From Lunularia cruciata (taxonomy: Eukaryota > Streptophyta > Marchantiopsida > Lunulariales > Lunulariaceae), in assembly GCA_948567375.1 (NCBI GenBank), contig OX419757.1:18600001-18664000 (forward strand): 64,000 nucleotides of DNA. The letters are read 5' to 3'. A program made the translations under genes and the position numbers. Shown one piece after another: positions 23,401 through 35,270 of the stretch (positions within the stretch are counted from its first letter, which is position 1; each line of letters starts with the position of its first letter). A model generated the notes under the pieces. That model made no database searches. It was not told the origin of the DNA and saw only the letters and a list, made by a program, of their open reading frames with translations.

Positions 23401-24199
23401 AGATTTTTAAGGCTACATATTTGCTCTCCTCAAAAACCAAAATTTCTCCAAACGCTACATATTATGGAATATAGTTTTGATATGCCCTAGCATCTATAGA
23501 ATCAACAAATGATCTGGTGGACTCGATAGGTTTTGAGATTGCTTGACATTTAAACCATCTTGAAGTATGTCCTTGAAAGAGGTAAACAACTCACCCTCTA
23601 TGAAACCAATTCCATTCCCAATCAAGTTCAACATGATACCAATGTACTTGTTATCCTTGTTAAACTTGAAAACCTCTCTAGTCGTATGTAAAGCTTGGGG
23701 TTATGATCTTCTTCAATTCTTTGACAATAATCATATATCTTTTAGTGTTGTATAAAAATAACTTAGCAACAAGCAAGCTATTGACAAAAAATGATTTATC
23801 ACCTACCAAACTTGGGCAAAACTAATAAAATCTATCTAATGATGTTAGTTAAGTCCTAGTTTTGTAGCTATTTGCTCAAAACCTATAGCTCTACACCTTG
23901 TTGATATGCTAACACATATTTTTAAATGGCTTAGATTTGGAAAAACTAGCATACTCTATAAGGTTTGGACTACTTTTATGCAGTTTAGTTGCACAACAAA
24001 GGGGATGTATAGACCGCAACATATCTTATCTGAACTTTTAGCAAACACCTATGGAGAGAAATTGCATTAGCATCAAAATTTAACCTTAAGACAAACAAAC
24101 AAAGAATATTGTTGACATATTCATTATTTGCAAAGAAATTCTTTGTTCTACATATATTCACAAGATGTTTGTCTTATTTTGAGAAAGGAAGTTGACTTG
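20416..24199. other. AT-rich DNA without recognisable genes
   Basis: About 3.8 kb of AT-rich sequence with no frame that resembles a protein. It contains a perfect-length tandem duplication at 21372-21471 and an AAT/ATT run near 22535-22562. It may be old repeat DNA, but I cannot assign it. Confidence 0.5.
21372..21471. repeat. Tandem duplication of a 50 bp unit
   Basis: Two 50-base units, 21372-21421 and 21422-21471, both starting AAAGTTATTGAATACATTG, differ at a single visible base (CCTATAA against CCTGTAA). The near-identity suggests a recent event in otherwise old sequence. Confidence 0.95.
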
Positions 24200-24984
24200 C
24201 AAATCTACATTGTTATAAACATCATGCACTATAGTAGCACGGCTCTTATAAGAAGTCACATATATACTCCAAAGTGCCACAATAAATCAGATGATCAAAA
24301 CTCAACACTGAATACTCTTTTCCAACAAGCACTAGTTACATCATTAAGCCATACTCACTCTATTTAGAGAATCCAAGTTGCAGTTGCCAGCGTCTATCTA
24401 CCATAGCTAGGAGCTCAAAGGCTCAACACAAAGGAAATGAGCCCTTTGGAGCTGTACTTCAAAGAATAACCCTCTTTGGGAAGCCAAGGAGTCCATTGTA
24501 ATGGCACATCCAATGGGTACATTTTACACTACTTACTATACAAACAATGACTTAAATGATGCAATCAAAATCCTAATGTAGTAAAAAACCACCACCAAGT
24601 AACCAATGTGTAGTTATTGATAAAACTATGGCTGCTAAGATACTCACTCTAAGGTCCTAGAAATTTCACTTAAGCATTGCAAATACCATGATAATTGTTG
24701 TGCAAATATCCATCACAATATATATCATTGTCAACATCATACACTATAGAATCACAATTCATATAAGACATCACATAAAAACTCCAAAGTGTTAGGTCCT
24801 TCTAACTCTAGATAGCTATCTATTTCAAAGTATGTGATTGCCCTATCGTGGACAAAGATCAAGAGGCTAGATGCTATCAAGCTCTATTGTTAGTTGCACA
24901 TTTGTAACCTATAACATATAGTTAGTTAGTATAGCTTGACATCTTAGCTAGTTCACTGGAGTGAACTAGCTAAGGTGTCAAGTA

Positions 24985-26800
24985 TATGAAGGACATAGCC
25001 AAAGCCTTTGAGGAACTACCATGAGGAGAGGAGTTAAACATGCCATATGCTATCCTCTTAAACAACTATCACACACCAACATAGTAGCAACTTCACCAAT
25101 AGAGCCACAAAACATACACCACAAGCTTGCACTTACAACTACCAAGCTTGGGTCCATAGTTCCATCAATGTTTGGGAAGTGGTATGGCACATAATTATGC
25201 ACATGATCTTGCTAAATAACAACATCAACTCCTTCTAACATAAGGACTCCAAAAGGAAAAATCTCATGCACTCTTAAGATAGTATGGCTTGTAGTCACAT
25301 CAAGACTTGTAGGTGCAATTTACCATAGATAAACATAATCACCTAGATGGCACCAATGGATCAAGGGTCTTGAACATCCCCCTTGAATAATAATATCATG
25401 TAAGGTATGTCTATGTTGAGCAATTGCTAAGTTCTCAAAGGCCATAGACATCACTCTCCAAAAGTTTTGTGCCCATTGAGAACATGTGCTCACCCATACA
25501 TCCAAATCATCCAAGTCCAAAACTACAACAATCACATCATAAGGAATGGTTTTAGGTAAATCTGGATTTTTTCCATAGAATAAGAAGTAGGGAGAGAAGG
25601 ATACTAAAGAGGCTTACCAATTAAATTGATAGCCCATAGCCAACCAAGGTAAGTGGAGATCTCATTCTCCCAAGTGGCCTCTTTGCAAACCATACTTATG
25701 CAATCTTCTTTTGATCATCTGAACTACTTTCTTTGCTAACCCATTAACCGTAGGGTGATCTTGGGAGGTAGTACAATTATCAATCAAGGTGTGAAAGACC
25801 AAGGAGAGAAATAGGAGAATGGAAGACCAAAGTAAAAGATCACATAGGGACTCTTGAATGAGAAGAACTCCAAGTACCTAGCATAAGCTTGGGTTTTGGT
25901 ATTTAGAGAAAACACACAAGGTTCTTGGGAAACTTCTCAAGAAGCTTCCTAAAATCCACCTTCTTAGAGTGCAAGCTAATTTAACTAAGAAGCTCTCAAA
26001 AAGCTTCCATCTATAAGCCATCTACTTGGTGTGAAAGCTAAGCTAGTTGAGAAGCTTCCCAAGAAGCTTCCTTCTAGAAGGTACTTACTTAGTGTGCAAG
26101 CTAAGCTAGCCAATAAGCTATCCAAGAATCTTCTGAAGAATCTTCCTCCTTGAAGTTGCCTACTCGACATATATGTTACCCAAAACTTGGAAGTTACCAA
26201 GAAGCTTTGTAGATGCTTCTAGATCATTCCTATAATTATTGGTTAATTTTTCCTCTTTTCTAGTTTTTTAGTCTTGACTAACTCATCTATAAACTCCATA
26301 TTGTTACACAAAGCTTTATCACACAAGACTTGAAACTCCCCCAAGAATTGTATTAATTAGTCAAGATCTTGGTTGGTGCACCAAAATGACAAAGAACTAG
26401 ATCCAAGAACAAGTATTTTGTCCCTTCAATTCACTTATCAAGAAGTGCCACTGACTCAATCCACTTAGAGAAGTGCTTCACCATAACCAAAATATACCAA
26501 TGATATCTCATAATCAATAGTAAATGTACAACAAAGACCAAACTCTAGTGATAACTCAACCCATGATATGAAATGAGTGTAACTATGGCATAATAAGATT
26601 GAATGTAACTCTAACTAGGTCACAAACCACACATCTAGCAACAACAATATACATTGGTATGCATACCATACTACCAATAATGATTCTAAAGTAAACTATA
26701 TGTCCTCTTTACTCCAAAACGTCCTAGCTCCCCATGAGCATGTCATACAAACTATGATTTTTGAAATGGAAAGGGTACTACTTGCACTCTACCATTCTCT
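24985..26800 (-). pseudogene. Element B integrase and PHD-finger remnant
   Basis: The PHD finger (about 24990-25150 on the minus strand) reads VCDSC followed by LRG and HMAC. It keeps the fourth cysteine that element A has lost, which supports an ancestral C4HC3 finger. The segment 25320-25535 matches the integrase tail of A (VLDLDDLDVWVSTCSQWAQ against VLDLDDPDVWMTACSQRAE). The integrase core is split by the solo LTR at 25790-26308 and carries several stops. Confidence 0.8.
25790..26308 (-). repeat. Solo LTR, HSE-rich family (copy 1)
   Basis: It begins TGTGAAAGACC and ends TGTTACA. Flanking CAAGG (25785-25789) and CAAAG (26309-26313) look like a target-site duplication with one change. It belongs to the same family as 39314-39710, 44251-44740 and 62567-63025. 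A run of GAAGCTTC, GAAGCTTC and TTCTAGAA occupies 26051-26079. The LTR interrupts the element B integrase. Confidence 0.88.
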
Positions 26801-27367
26801 TCTTTAGATTGGTGAAATCATATTTATGCCTATGTAACTTTGGCTAGGAGAGTACAGTTGATCCCATCCTTGGCAATTTTAGTAGTATATGAATAGAAAA
26901 ACACTCTTATTATATCAAACACCCAATGGTAACAAAATCAATTTGATAGGATTTGTGAGATGGTGGGTTACAATTTGGATTTCTTGTGATTGTACCCTCT
27001 CTATTCTCTACTTCCTATTTATGTACCATGTTTATGTGAGGTGCCTTGATATTTGGAGCATTGGTGTGCTCTTGATAGTGAAGCTAGAGTGATGACTAGT
27101 TAGATTACTTATGTTTCTCTTTGATGAGGTAGGAAGTGATGATATGCATATTGTGAGAATATGTACTGTGATAGCAAGTTATTAGTTGCTTTCTCTTAGT
27201 ATAATTATCATGATCAGAGGTACTTAGGTAATGTTAGTGAGTGGTGTCTTATTGTTAGTGGTTCTTGTTGCAATTTGGGTAAGATTGTTATGATGGAGGA
27301 TCCTATTGCAATATGTAAAGGGCTTATGCAAAGTGGCACTCAATATTAGCTAATATCTCACGTCCCA

Positions 27368-28404
27368 ATGAGGGAAAAGATTGATTCCAATTTGGAATTT
27401 GACAAAAGAACAAATCTAATTGAGAGTGTACATTGTGTATCCATATTATTGTTATGTGATATGGACAAGGTTTATAGAGCCTCCAAAGCCCCACAACATT
27501 ACTTTGGTACAATAAGGATCATTGAGTTGGATGATTTCATCCAAGAGTTTGATAGTTTGGCTGATTTGCAACAGATACTAAACCCGACTTTGTTCACACC
27601 TTTTATGGCATAAAAGAGGTTGTTATAGCACCTGGAAGGTCTACCTATTGATGAATACCTCAAGTTCAAGACAGTAGAATTGGAGGAGATTGAGCTATGG
27701 AAGCAATATTGGTTTCCAAACTACATCTCCATCATCCAAGCTTGGTTTTTAGAGGTTGACCAACATATACACAAGTTCTAGCTCTAGTAGTGTTGTGTAT
27801 CTATTAGAGTGCACTAGTTGGAGATAGTGCTACTATGAGTGGAGGTATTATTGTAGGAAGTGATGCAATATTAAGGTGTAAACTTACAGTGGAGTTCTTC
27901 CAATGCTTCAGATAAAACTACCAAGGAGTATGGATTGAAAAGCTAATGGGCTTGTCAAAGTTTTAGCAAAAATCAGAGAGAGCCTAAGATGGCTCTCTTG
28001 CATGAGATGGCTGATCAGTTTCACTAAAGGAGTTATCAAGGAACAAGTTATCCAATTCTGGTATAGGATACTAGATAAGGAGTTACGCCATAAAGCACAT
28101 GATGCTATCTGTTACAAGATACCTCACTAAGTTTGGTGGTGGTCTTTGGTTTGGCAATGTGTGTTGAGTTGAGCATGGTAGAGGAGAGAGTGGTGATATT
28201 CAAATTTGCTATGGAGACCTCATCCACAACCATTACTTCTTCTAGAGTGTAATAGAGTGCACCACACCATATTGGCTTTCAGGGTAGAGTGGAAAGCCCC
28301 AATCTTATAGAGCAAGTGAAATTCCTAGTGCACATAGACCCTTACCCTCATATTTTGGTCAATAATAGCAAATGAATGTGGTGTTGCATTTTGGACCTAT
28401 GGTA
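27368..28404 (+). pseudogene. Element P1 gag remnant
   Basis: The frame 27368-27613 contains LDDFIQEFDSLADLQQILNPTL, aligning with the element A capsid segment. Similarity continues with stops to 28404, where the copia E LTR begins, and resumes at 33959. Confidence 0.8.
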
Positions 28405-29241
28405 TGTCATGTGTGGAGTTTGATTATTACTAGAATGTTCTATGAGATAATTATCACAAGAATGTTGACAAGTTAGTACACTATAGATCTTCTAGTGAGG
28501 TGTAGATATGTAAGTATAGGACAAATCTTCACATTATGGAATTCCATTTATGGGACTGAACAAAAAGATATTTCATGTTAGGACCCATATCTTTGTGAAT
28601 AGTGATTAAAATGAGATTTGATTTATCTTGTTAGTAGCATCTTCTCAAGTGCTTTCCATAGACACCGAGATCATAGAAAACAAAGCTCTAAAAAAAGTTA
28701 TGTTCACTTGAAGTTTGGAATAAATGTGTCTTATGGGAGCAATGATATTTTATTGCAAGAGCTAAGGACTGGTTGTGGAAGTTGGAATATAGGCATGGTT
28801 GCAAGACCTTTGGGAATGGCTCTTCTAGGCATGGCTCTTGGACTTATGAGGATGGGACCTACGGGAAGACTACAAGCATGGCTCACGCTATGGAACTAAG
28901 TGAGGTAACATGTACTACACAATCTATGTTTTAGATACAAGATCAATCTTCACCACATGTTCTAAAACTAGATAAGGGCCTCCAATTGCAAGTGTATATA
29001 TAGTGTAAGTGTTGGTAGTTAGTGTGACTTTGATAATTCTTGATCAAAAATTCAAGAGTGCATAGAAATCCCATGTAATTGTGGACATAGGCAAATATTG
29101 GCCAAATCATATGAAATTTGATATGATTTCTATATTTTTTTTTCTTGAATAGATTGATGAATGATTTCCAATCCATCACATAGCCAGATTTGGATTGCCA
29201 TTACTCTCTCAAATTCCTAGCTGCAATTTTTTCTCCCAACA
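28405..29241 (+). repeat. 5' LTR of copia E
   Basis: Starts TGTCATGTGTGG, ends CTCCCAACA, directly followed by the primer-binding site. It aligns along its length with 33148-33958. Confidence 0.9.
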
Positions 29242-29243
29242 AG

Positions 29244-29255
29244 TGGTATTAGAGC
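29244..29255 (+). other. Primer-binding site (initiator-methionine tRNA type)
   Basis: TGGTATTAGAGC two bases after the LTR; the usual plant form is TGGTATCAGAGC. Confidence 0.85.
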
Positions 29256-29286
29256 ATTGTGTCTTTGGAGAGAGAGGAATAGAACC

Positions 29287-30286
29287 ATGGCAAACAATGA
29301 GAAAGTCAAAATTGGCAAGTTCAATTGTAAGGATTTTGGAATTTAAAAGATGCAAATTCAAGACTAGCTATACCAAAAGAAGCTACACCTACCTCTTGAG
29401 GCAAAAAATCCAAAAAGGATGGAAGAGGTTGGGTAGGAGCTTCTAGATTGATGAGCCTTTAGGTGTGGTCAAATAGACATTGGCAAGAAATGTTGTGTAT
29501 AATATTGTCCGTAAGAAGCCATTCACAAGTTGATTAAGGCACTATTTAATATGTATGAGAAACCTTTAGCCTTAAACAAGGTATTCTTGATTTGCCAGTT
29601 GGTGAACAGAAGGATGAAAGAAGGAACATCACCTCAAGACCATATGAATAATTTCAACTCAATAATTTCAAGACTAGAATCTATGAAGATCAACTTTTAT
29701 GATGAAGTTCAAACATTGCTGCTACTATCATCATTACCTAACAATTGGGGAGCAAAAATCAAATAGTGAGTAGTTCCTTAGGATCAAGTGCTCTCAGGTT
29801 TGAGGTATATAATACTTGATTTTCAATGAAGACATTTGCAAACAAAATTCTTTAGAATTTTCAAGTGCGGTGTTATTTGCTGAGAGTAGAGGTAGAAGAC
29901 CAAAGTGAGGTCAAAGTCAAAGAAATGGTAGATTGAAGTCAAGAAAGAGAAGTTAGTAAATAGGCCATAAGGAAGTATGAAAGGAAATTATGTGTTGGAA
30001 TTGCTACAAGCCTGGTCACTTTAGGAATCAATGTACAAGTCCAAAGGAGGAGAACCTAGTGAACATATCAAGAGAACAAAAGGATGCACTAGTTTGCTAT
30101 GTGGAGTGTCTCGTAGAATCTTGGGTGATAGATTCTAGTGCATCATTTCACTCTATCCCATATAAAGAGTTGATGCACAACTTTGTTGTAGGAAACCTTG
30201 GAAAAGTTCACCTTGTTGATGATAAATTTTTGTTTATTAGAGGAAAAGGCAATGTGAACTTGAAGACTCCTCAAGGGTCAATATAG
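29287..30286 (+). pseudogene. copia E gag with zinc knuckle and start of protease
   Basis: The first ATG (29287) opens MANNEKVKIGKFN, typical of copia gag; several stops follow. The segment 29530-29766 includes FNMYEKPLALNKVFL, homologous to copia F. A CCHC zinc knuckle (CWNCYKPGHFRNQC) begins at 29993. The protease active-site region reads WVIDSSASFH, where the usual motif is D-S/T-G-A, so the glycine has become serine. Confidence 0.85.
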
Positions 30287-30477
30287 AGATTGATAGATGT
30301 TAGATATGTCCTTAGATTGAAGAGGATTTGATTTCCATATGTCAATTGGATGAGGGAGGATATCAAACATCCTTTGAAAGTGGGCAGTGGAAGATTACTT
30401 AAGGAAACCTGATTTTGCATGAGGACAAAAGGTTGGACCCTTGTATGTTACAAGAAAATCAAACCATCTGATGATAG

Positions 30478-33125
30478 TTGTTGATGCAATCTTTCCTTCA
30501 ATCTTATGGCAAACAACAATTATGTCACATGTCTCACATGTGTGAGAAGGGTGCAAAGCAATTAGCTACTAATGGCAAGATCTTGGAGTTGAAGATTGTT
30601 CAACTTGGCTTTTGTGAACTATGTATTTTGGGAAAGCAAAACCGGGTTACTTTCACTAAGGCCACAAGAGCACCAAGAGCAAGAAAGCTAGAGTTGACAC
30701 ATATAGATGGCCCAAATTCAATTGAATCTCTTGGAGGATCTTGCTACTATGTCACCTTCATAGATGATGCTACCAAGAAGGTATGGGTTTATTTTCTGAA
30801 AAATAAATCAAAATATTTTCAAGCAATGGAAATCTGAGGTTGAAACCAATCAGATTTGAAGATCAAGTGCTTGAAATCATATAATGGTGGAGAGCATAAT
30901 GGCAACAAGTTCAAAGAGTATTATGCCAATAATGATATCAAAATGATCAAAGTTGTCCATGAGACACCATAATAAAGTGGTATGGGTGAATATTTGAATA
31001 GAACTCTCAACAAGAGAGCCTCATGTATGAGACTACAAGCAAGATTACCAAAAACAATTTGGGCAGATGTTGTCAACACAATTGCATACCTCTTAAGGAC
31101 CACAATTCCCTTAGGATTCAAGATCCTTGAAGAGAAATGGTCAAGAAAGAAGATGAATCTCTCACACTTGAGAACCCTTGGTTGTGTCTCATATGAAAGG
31201 TTCAAGATAGTGATAGGAACAAGCTTGATCCAAAATCAAGAAAGTATTTCTTCATTAGATATAGAAAAGATGATATGGGTTATCATCTTTGGAATGAAGA
31301 TGATAGAAAAGTTTTGAGACGTAAAGATGTCATTTTCCATGAGAATGTTGTTTACAAAGATAAGCTTGGATCAAGCTTTGAGGTTACAAAAGAACAAGTA
31401 GAACATTGAGAGGAAGTAGAGTTGGAAGACATTTCAAAGACCAATGTTGTAGGAAATAGTAGTTTGGTAGAAAACAAAGAGGTCATACTAGATCCAATCA
31501 CATCTACAACTGATTTGAGAACATCTACTAGATTCCATGAACCAATAGAGAGTTATTCCCCATCCATGTTTACTTACTCTTGATAGAAAATGGCAAACTT
31601 GACTGCTAATTAGAGGAGCACTCAGAGGCAATGCAATTGGAGGGTAATTGTAGTGGGAGCTTGCAATGAAGGAAGAGATTTCATCCCTAGAAAGGAACAA
31701 GACTTGGTCATTGACCAAGTTGCTAAAGGGAAAGAAGGCATTCAGAACAAATGGGTGTACAAAATCAAAGAGGAGCATGATGGAAACAAGCAATACAAGG
31801 CCAAACTTGTGGCAAAGGGTTTTTAATAGATCAAAGGTGTAGACTACAATGAGATTTTCTCTCATGTAAATAAGATGACTACCATTAGAGTGATATTAGG
31901 TCTTGTGATTATAGAGGATTTGCATCTAGAGCAAGTAGATGTAAAAACAATGTTTCTTCATGGGAACCTTGAGGAAGATATCTATATGGTGCAACTTGAG
32001 GCATTTCAAAATCACAAACAAAGGGGACTAAGGTTTGCAAGTTGAAGAAGAGTCTCTATGGTTTGAACTAGGCTCATCAATAGTGGTACTTGAAGTTTGA
32101 TACCTTTATGGCCAACAATGATTACACTAGATGCAAAAATGGACCATTGCTGCTACATTAAGTCATTTGCTGATTCATACATCATCTTGTTGCTTCATGT
32201 TGATGATATATTGGTTGTTGGATCCAACATGAGGGAAATCAACAAGCTCAAGTGCCAATTGTCTGATGTATTTGATATGAAAAATCTAGATCCTTCATAG
32301 TAGATACTTGGAATAAGGATTACTAGGGACAGATCTGCATGTACTTTGAAGTTGTCTCAAAAAAGGTACATCAAGAAGTTGATGTACAAGTTTGGTCTTC
32401 AAAATGCTACAACTCAAACCACTCCTTTGGGAAGTCACTTCAAACTCTCCAAGGAGAAATCACCAAGAACTGATGCAAATAGAGAGTAGATGAGTAGATG
32501 AGTAGAATACTCTATGCATCAGTAGTTTGTAGTTTGATGTATGCTATGGTATGCACTAGGCCAGACATTGCTCATGTAGTGGGAGTTGTAAGCAGATTCA
32601 TGTTAAGGATAGAACATTGGGAAGTACTTAAATGGCTATTATGCTACTTGAAAGGTACCTTTGACAAGGCACTTTGTTTCAAGAAAATAGAGGCTATGTT
32701 AGTGAGCTTCATTGATGTAGATTTGGGAGGAGACTTAAAAAAGAGCATTACATGGCATGTGTTTACCTTGGGTGATATTGTAATTAGTTGAATGTCTTAT
32801 TGTAGAAGACTGTTGCTCTTTCTACCACAAAAGTTGAGTACATGGCCATCTTAGAGGCTAGCAAGGAGAAGATCTAGTTGAAAAACTTCATGGTAGAGCT
32901 AAGCAAGAAAAAGATTACAATATACTCCATACTGATAGCTAGAGTGTTATCAATCTTGTAGAGAATCCTATGTTTCATGGCAAGAAAAAGCATTTTCAAT
33001 TGAGGTATCATTTCATTCACAAATTGATAGATAGTAGAGTGACTTTGGTAAAGAATTGTTGGAGTCACCAATCCCGCACATATTTTTACCAAGATAGTCA
33101 TAATTGATAAGGTCAAGTAATGCAT
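30478..33125 (+). pseudogene. copia E integrase, reverse transcriptase and RNase H remnant
   Basis: The integrase zinc region (HMSHMCEKG, then CELCILGK) lies in 30478-30640, followed by the first catalytic D (THIDGPNS). Reverse transcriptase shows KLVAKGF near 31805, VDVKTMFLHGNLEEDIYM at 31938-31990, and the catalytic box HVDDIL near 32199-32216. The RNase H-linked segment SLMYAMVCTRPDIAH is in 32498-32791. Every block is separated by stops or shifts. Confidence 0.88.
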
Positions 33126-33147
33126 AGTTGCAGTCCAAGTGGGATAT

Positions 33148-33958
33148 TGTTAAGTGTGGAGTCTGATTATAACTAGAATGCTCTATGGGATAATTATCAC
33201 AAGAATGTTAAAGAGTCAATACAAGATAGATCTTCTATGGGAGTGTAGAAGTGTAAGTATTGGACAGATCTTCAGATTATGGGATTCCATTTATGCGAGT
33301 GAATAGAAAGATAATTCATGTCATGATACATACCCATATCTTTATGACTAAAGATACAAATAAGGCGTGTCTTATCTTGTTGGAAGCATCTTCTCAACAA
33401 CTTTCCATAAACACCAAGATCATGGAAAAAAAAGCTCTAAAAATGAAATTATTCTCACTTAAAGTTTAGGACAAATGTGTTTTATGTGAGCTATGAGATT
33501 CTATTGTGGGACTCATGAGCATGGCTTTGGGACTTATAGGCCTGGCTCTCAAACCTATGGGTATAGGACATGCAAGATGGCTACAAGCATGGCCTCCACT
33601 TGTGGAATTGATTGAGGTGATGTGTATCAATTAGTACTAGACAATCTGGGTTTTAGATATGGGATAAATCTTCACCACACATGCCGAACTAGATAGGGGT
33701 CTTCAAATGCAAGTGCATATATAATGTAAGTATTGGTAGTCAATATGACTCTGATAGTTCTTGATTTATAGTTCAAGAGTGAACAAAAATCTTGTGCAAT
33801 TGTGGACATAGGCAAACATTGGCTAGACCACATAAAATTTGGTGTAATTTCTACACATGCTTTTCTTGACCAGATTGATGAATGATTTCTACCCCATCAC
33901 ATAGCCAGATTTGGGTTCCCATTGCTCTCTCAAATTCCTAGTTGCAAATCTCCCAACA
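33148..33958 (+). repeat. 3' LTR of copia E
   Basis: Starts TGTTAAGTGTGG just after a purine-rich AAGTGGGATA tract, ends CTCCCAACA. It pairs with 28405-29241. Confidence 0.9.
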
Positions 33959-34576
33959 GATGGACCTTACCACAAGAGAGAATGCACCCAAGGTAGTGTG
34001 CAAGATACCTTAAGAGCACCTCAACTAACCCAAAGATAATGTGACCATTACCATAGGTTTGTTCCTAGTGACCAATGCTTTTGACTTACACTCATAGTCA
34101 TGGAGTAGTAGGGCTGCTTTAGGAAGAGGTAGAGAAACTGCAGGTCATGAAGGATGAGGTGGTAGAGGTAGAGTACCCCCACCTAGTAGAAGCAACATAC
34201 CTACTCTTACTTTTGATTATAGCCATGGCTACTTGGATTTAGCAGTTGGAGTAAAGACATTAGCATAGCTATAGCTCAGAGTATATTATATTCAAGTACT
34301 GAGGCTTCCACTTCTTATGTTGGTGATAGAGATGTCCTTGACTTGATATTTTGATAAGCACAAGTAAATACATCCACTATAATGACTATGAGTGCAATAC
34401 ATGCTCTTCAGCCTAGAGGAGCATCAATGAAGTTGGACCTACAAAGGGTAGAGGCTAGTAGACAAGCCAAACTTCCTTAGTCATTCACACCTTCTAAGGT
34501 ATTATACACAACATCCATGTTTCCTAGACATCATAGTGCAGGTATAGTAGGTGGTGATGGAATGTAAGATGATACC

Positions 34577-35266
34577 TGTGGGCTGGCCTGTCTCTCACTC
34601 AGGATGAACCTCTGATGGCTATTATGGTAGCGCACCATGGACTAAGAAGGCAAGGAACCCGAACTCCATCATACTCCTCCAAGGCTAACACTCCAAGAAT
34701 CAAGACATTTCTCACTAAAGAACTCAATGAGAGAGATAGTTGCAAATGAAAGGATGATGAGTACCTCCTCACCCCTTGTTTATATACTTGTGAAATAGTT
34801 ACGTACCAAAGTTAGTAATTACCGTAGTAACTCAAGTTACTAGACTAAAAGTCAAGTAAAGTCAAAAAGTAGAAAGGAATATCCATTCACATGGGCATAT
34901 TCCCCTAAGCATGTGGTCTTAACTTGACCCAACCACTAAGTCAAGGATTCCTTCACATGGGCTATCCTTGGACTAAAGAAGAATCCAAAACAAAAAGGCT
35001 TGTAGGCCCAAGAGTTCTCAACTCTTTCCTCAAAGCCAAACACCTAGGAATAATACCAAGTCAACACACTAAAATCCAAAATAGTGGTGCTCATCTTTTC
35101 TACTTCCTCTAAAGTAAGGTCCATTCTATCTTAGCTATGACTAACTTTAGCTAACCATGACTAATATAGAACCATCCTTTATCTCTATATAAATAATATC
35201 TCTTAAGTACTTGTAATACCAAGCTAAATATCACAATACCACACACATGCACAAATGGGTGTTACA
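34577..35266. repeat. Solo LTR of a third family in P1
   Basis: It begins TGTGGGCTGG and ends GTTACA, flanked on both sides by TACC (34573-34576 and 35267-35270). P1 sequence resumes immediately after it. A truncated relative lies at about 38395-38746. Confidence 0.8.
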
Positions 35267-35270
35267 TACC

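Larger units (their letters stand above)
24200..26800 (-). mobile_element. Element B: 3' fragment of the methyltransferase-gypsy family
   Basis: In element sense this fragment contains integrase (26800 down to about 25200), the PHD finger, the partial LTR duplicate and an LTR (about 24206-24690). It aligns with element A from its 3' LTR to about 12640. A solo LTR (25790-26308) interrupts integrase. The copy is more AT-rich than A and full of stops. Homology to A ends abruptly near 26800, where oppositely oriented element P1 begins. Confidence 0.85.
28405..33958 (+). mobile_element. Ty1/copia retrotransposon with both LTRs (copia E)
   Basis: LTRs at 28405-29241 and 33148-33958 share a beginning (TGTCATGTGTGGAG against TGTTAAGTGTGGAG) and end (CTCCCAACA). 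TGGTATTAGAGC at 29244-29255 is one base from the standard plant initiator-methionine tRNA primer site. Gag, zinc knuckle, protease, integrase, reverse transcriptase and RNase H follow in copia order. The element interrupts gag of P1 and is therefore younger than P1. Many stops and frameshifts show it is itself old. Confidence 0.92.
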
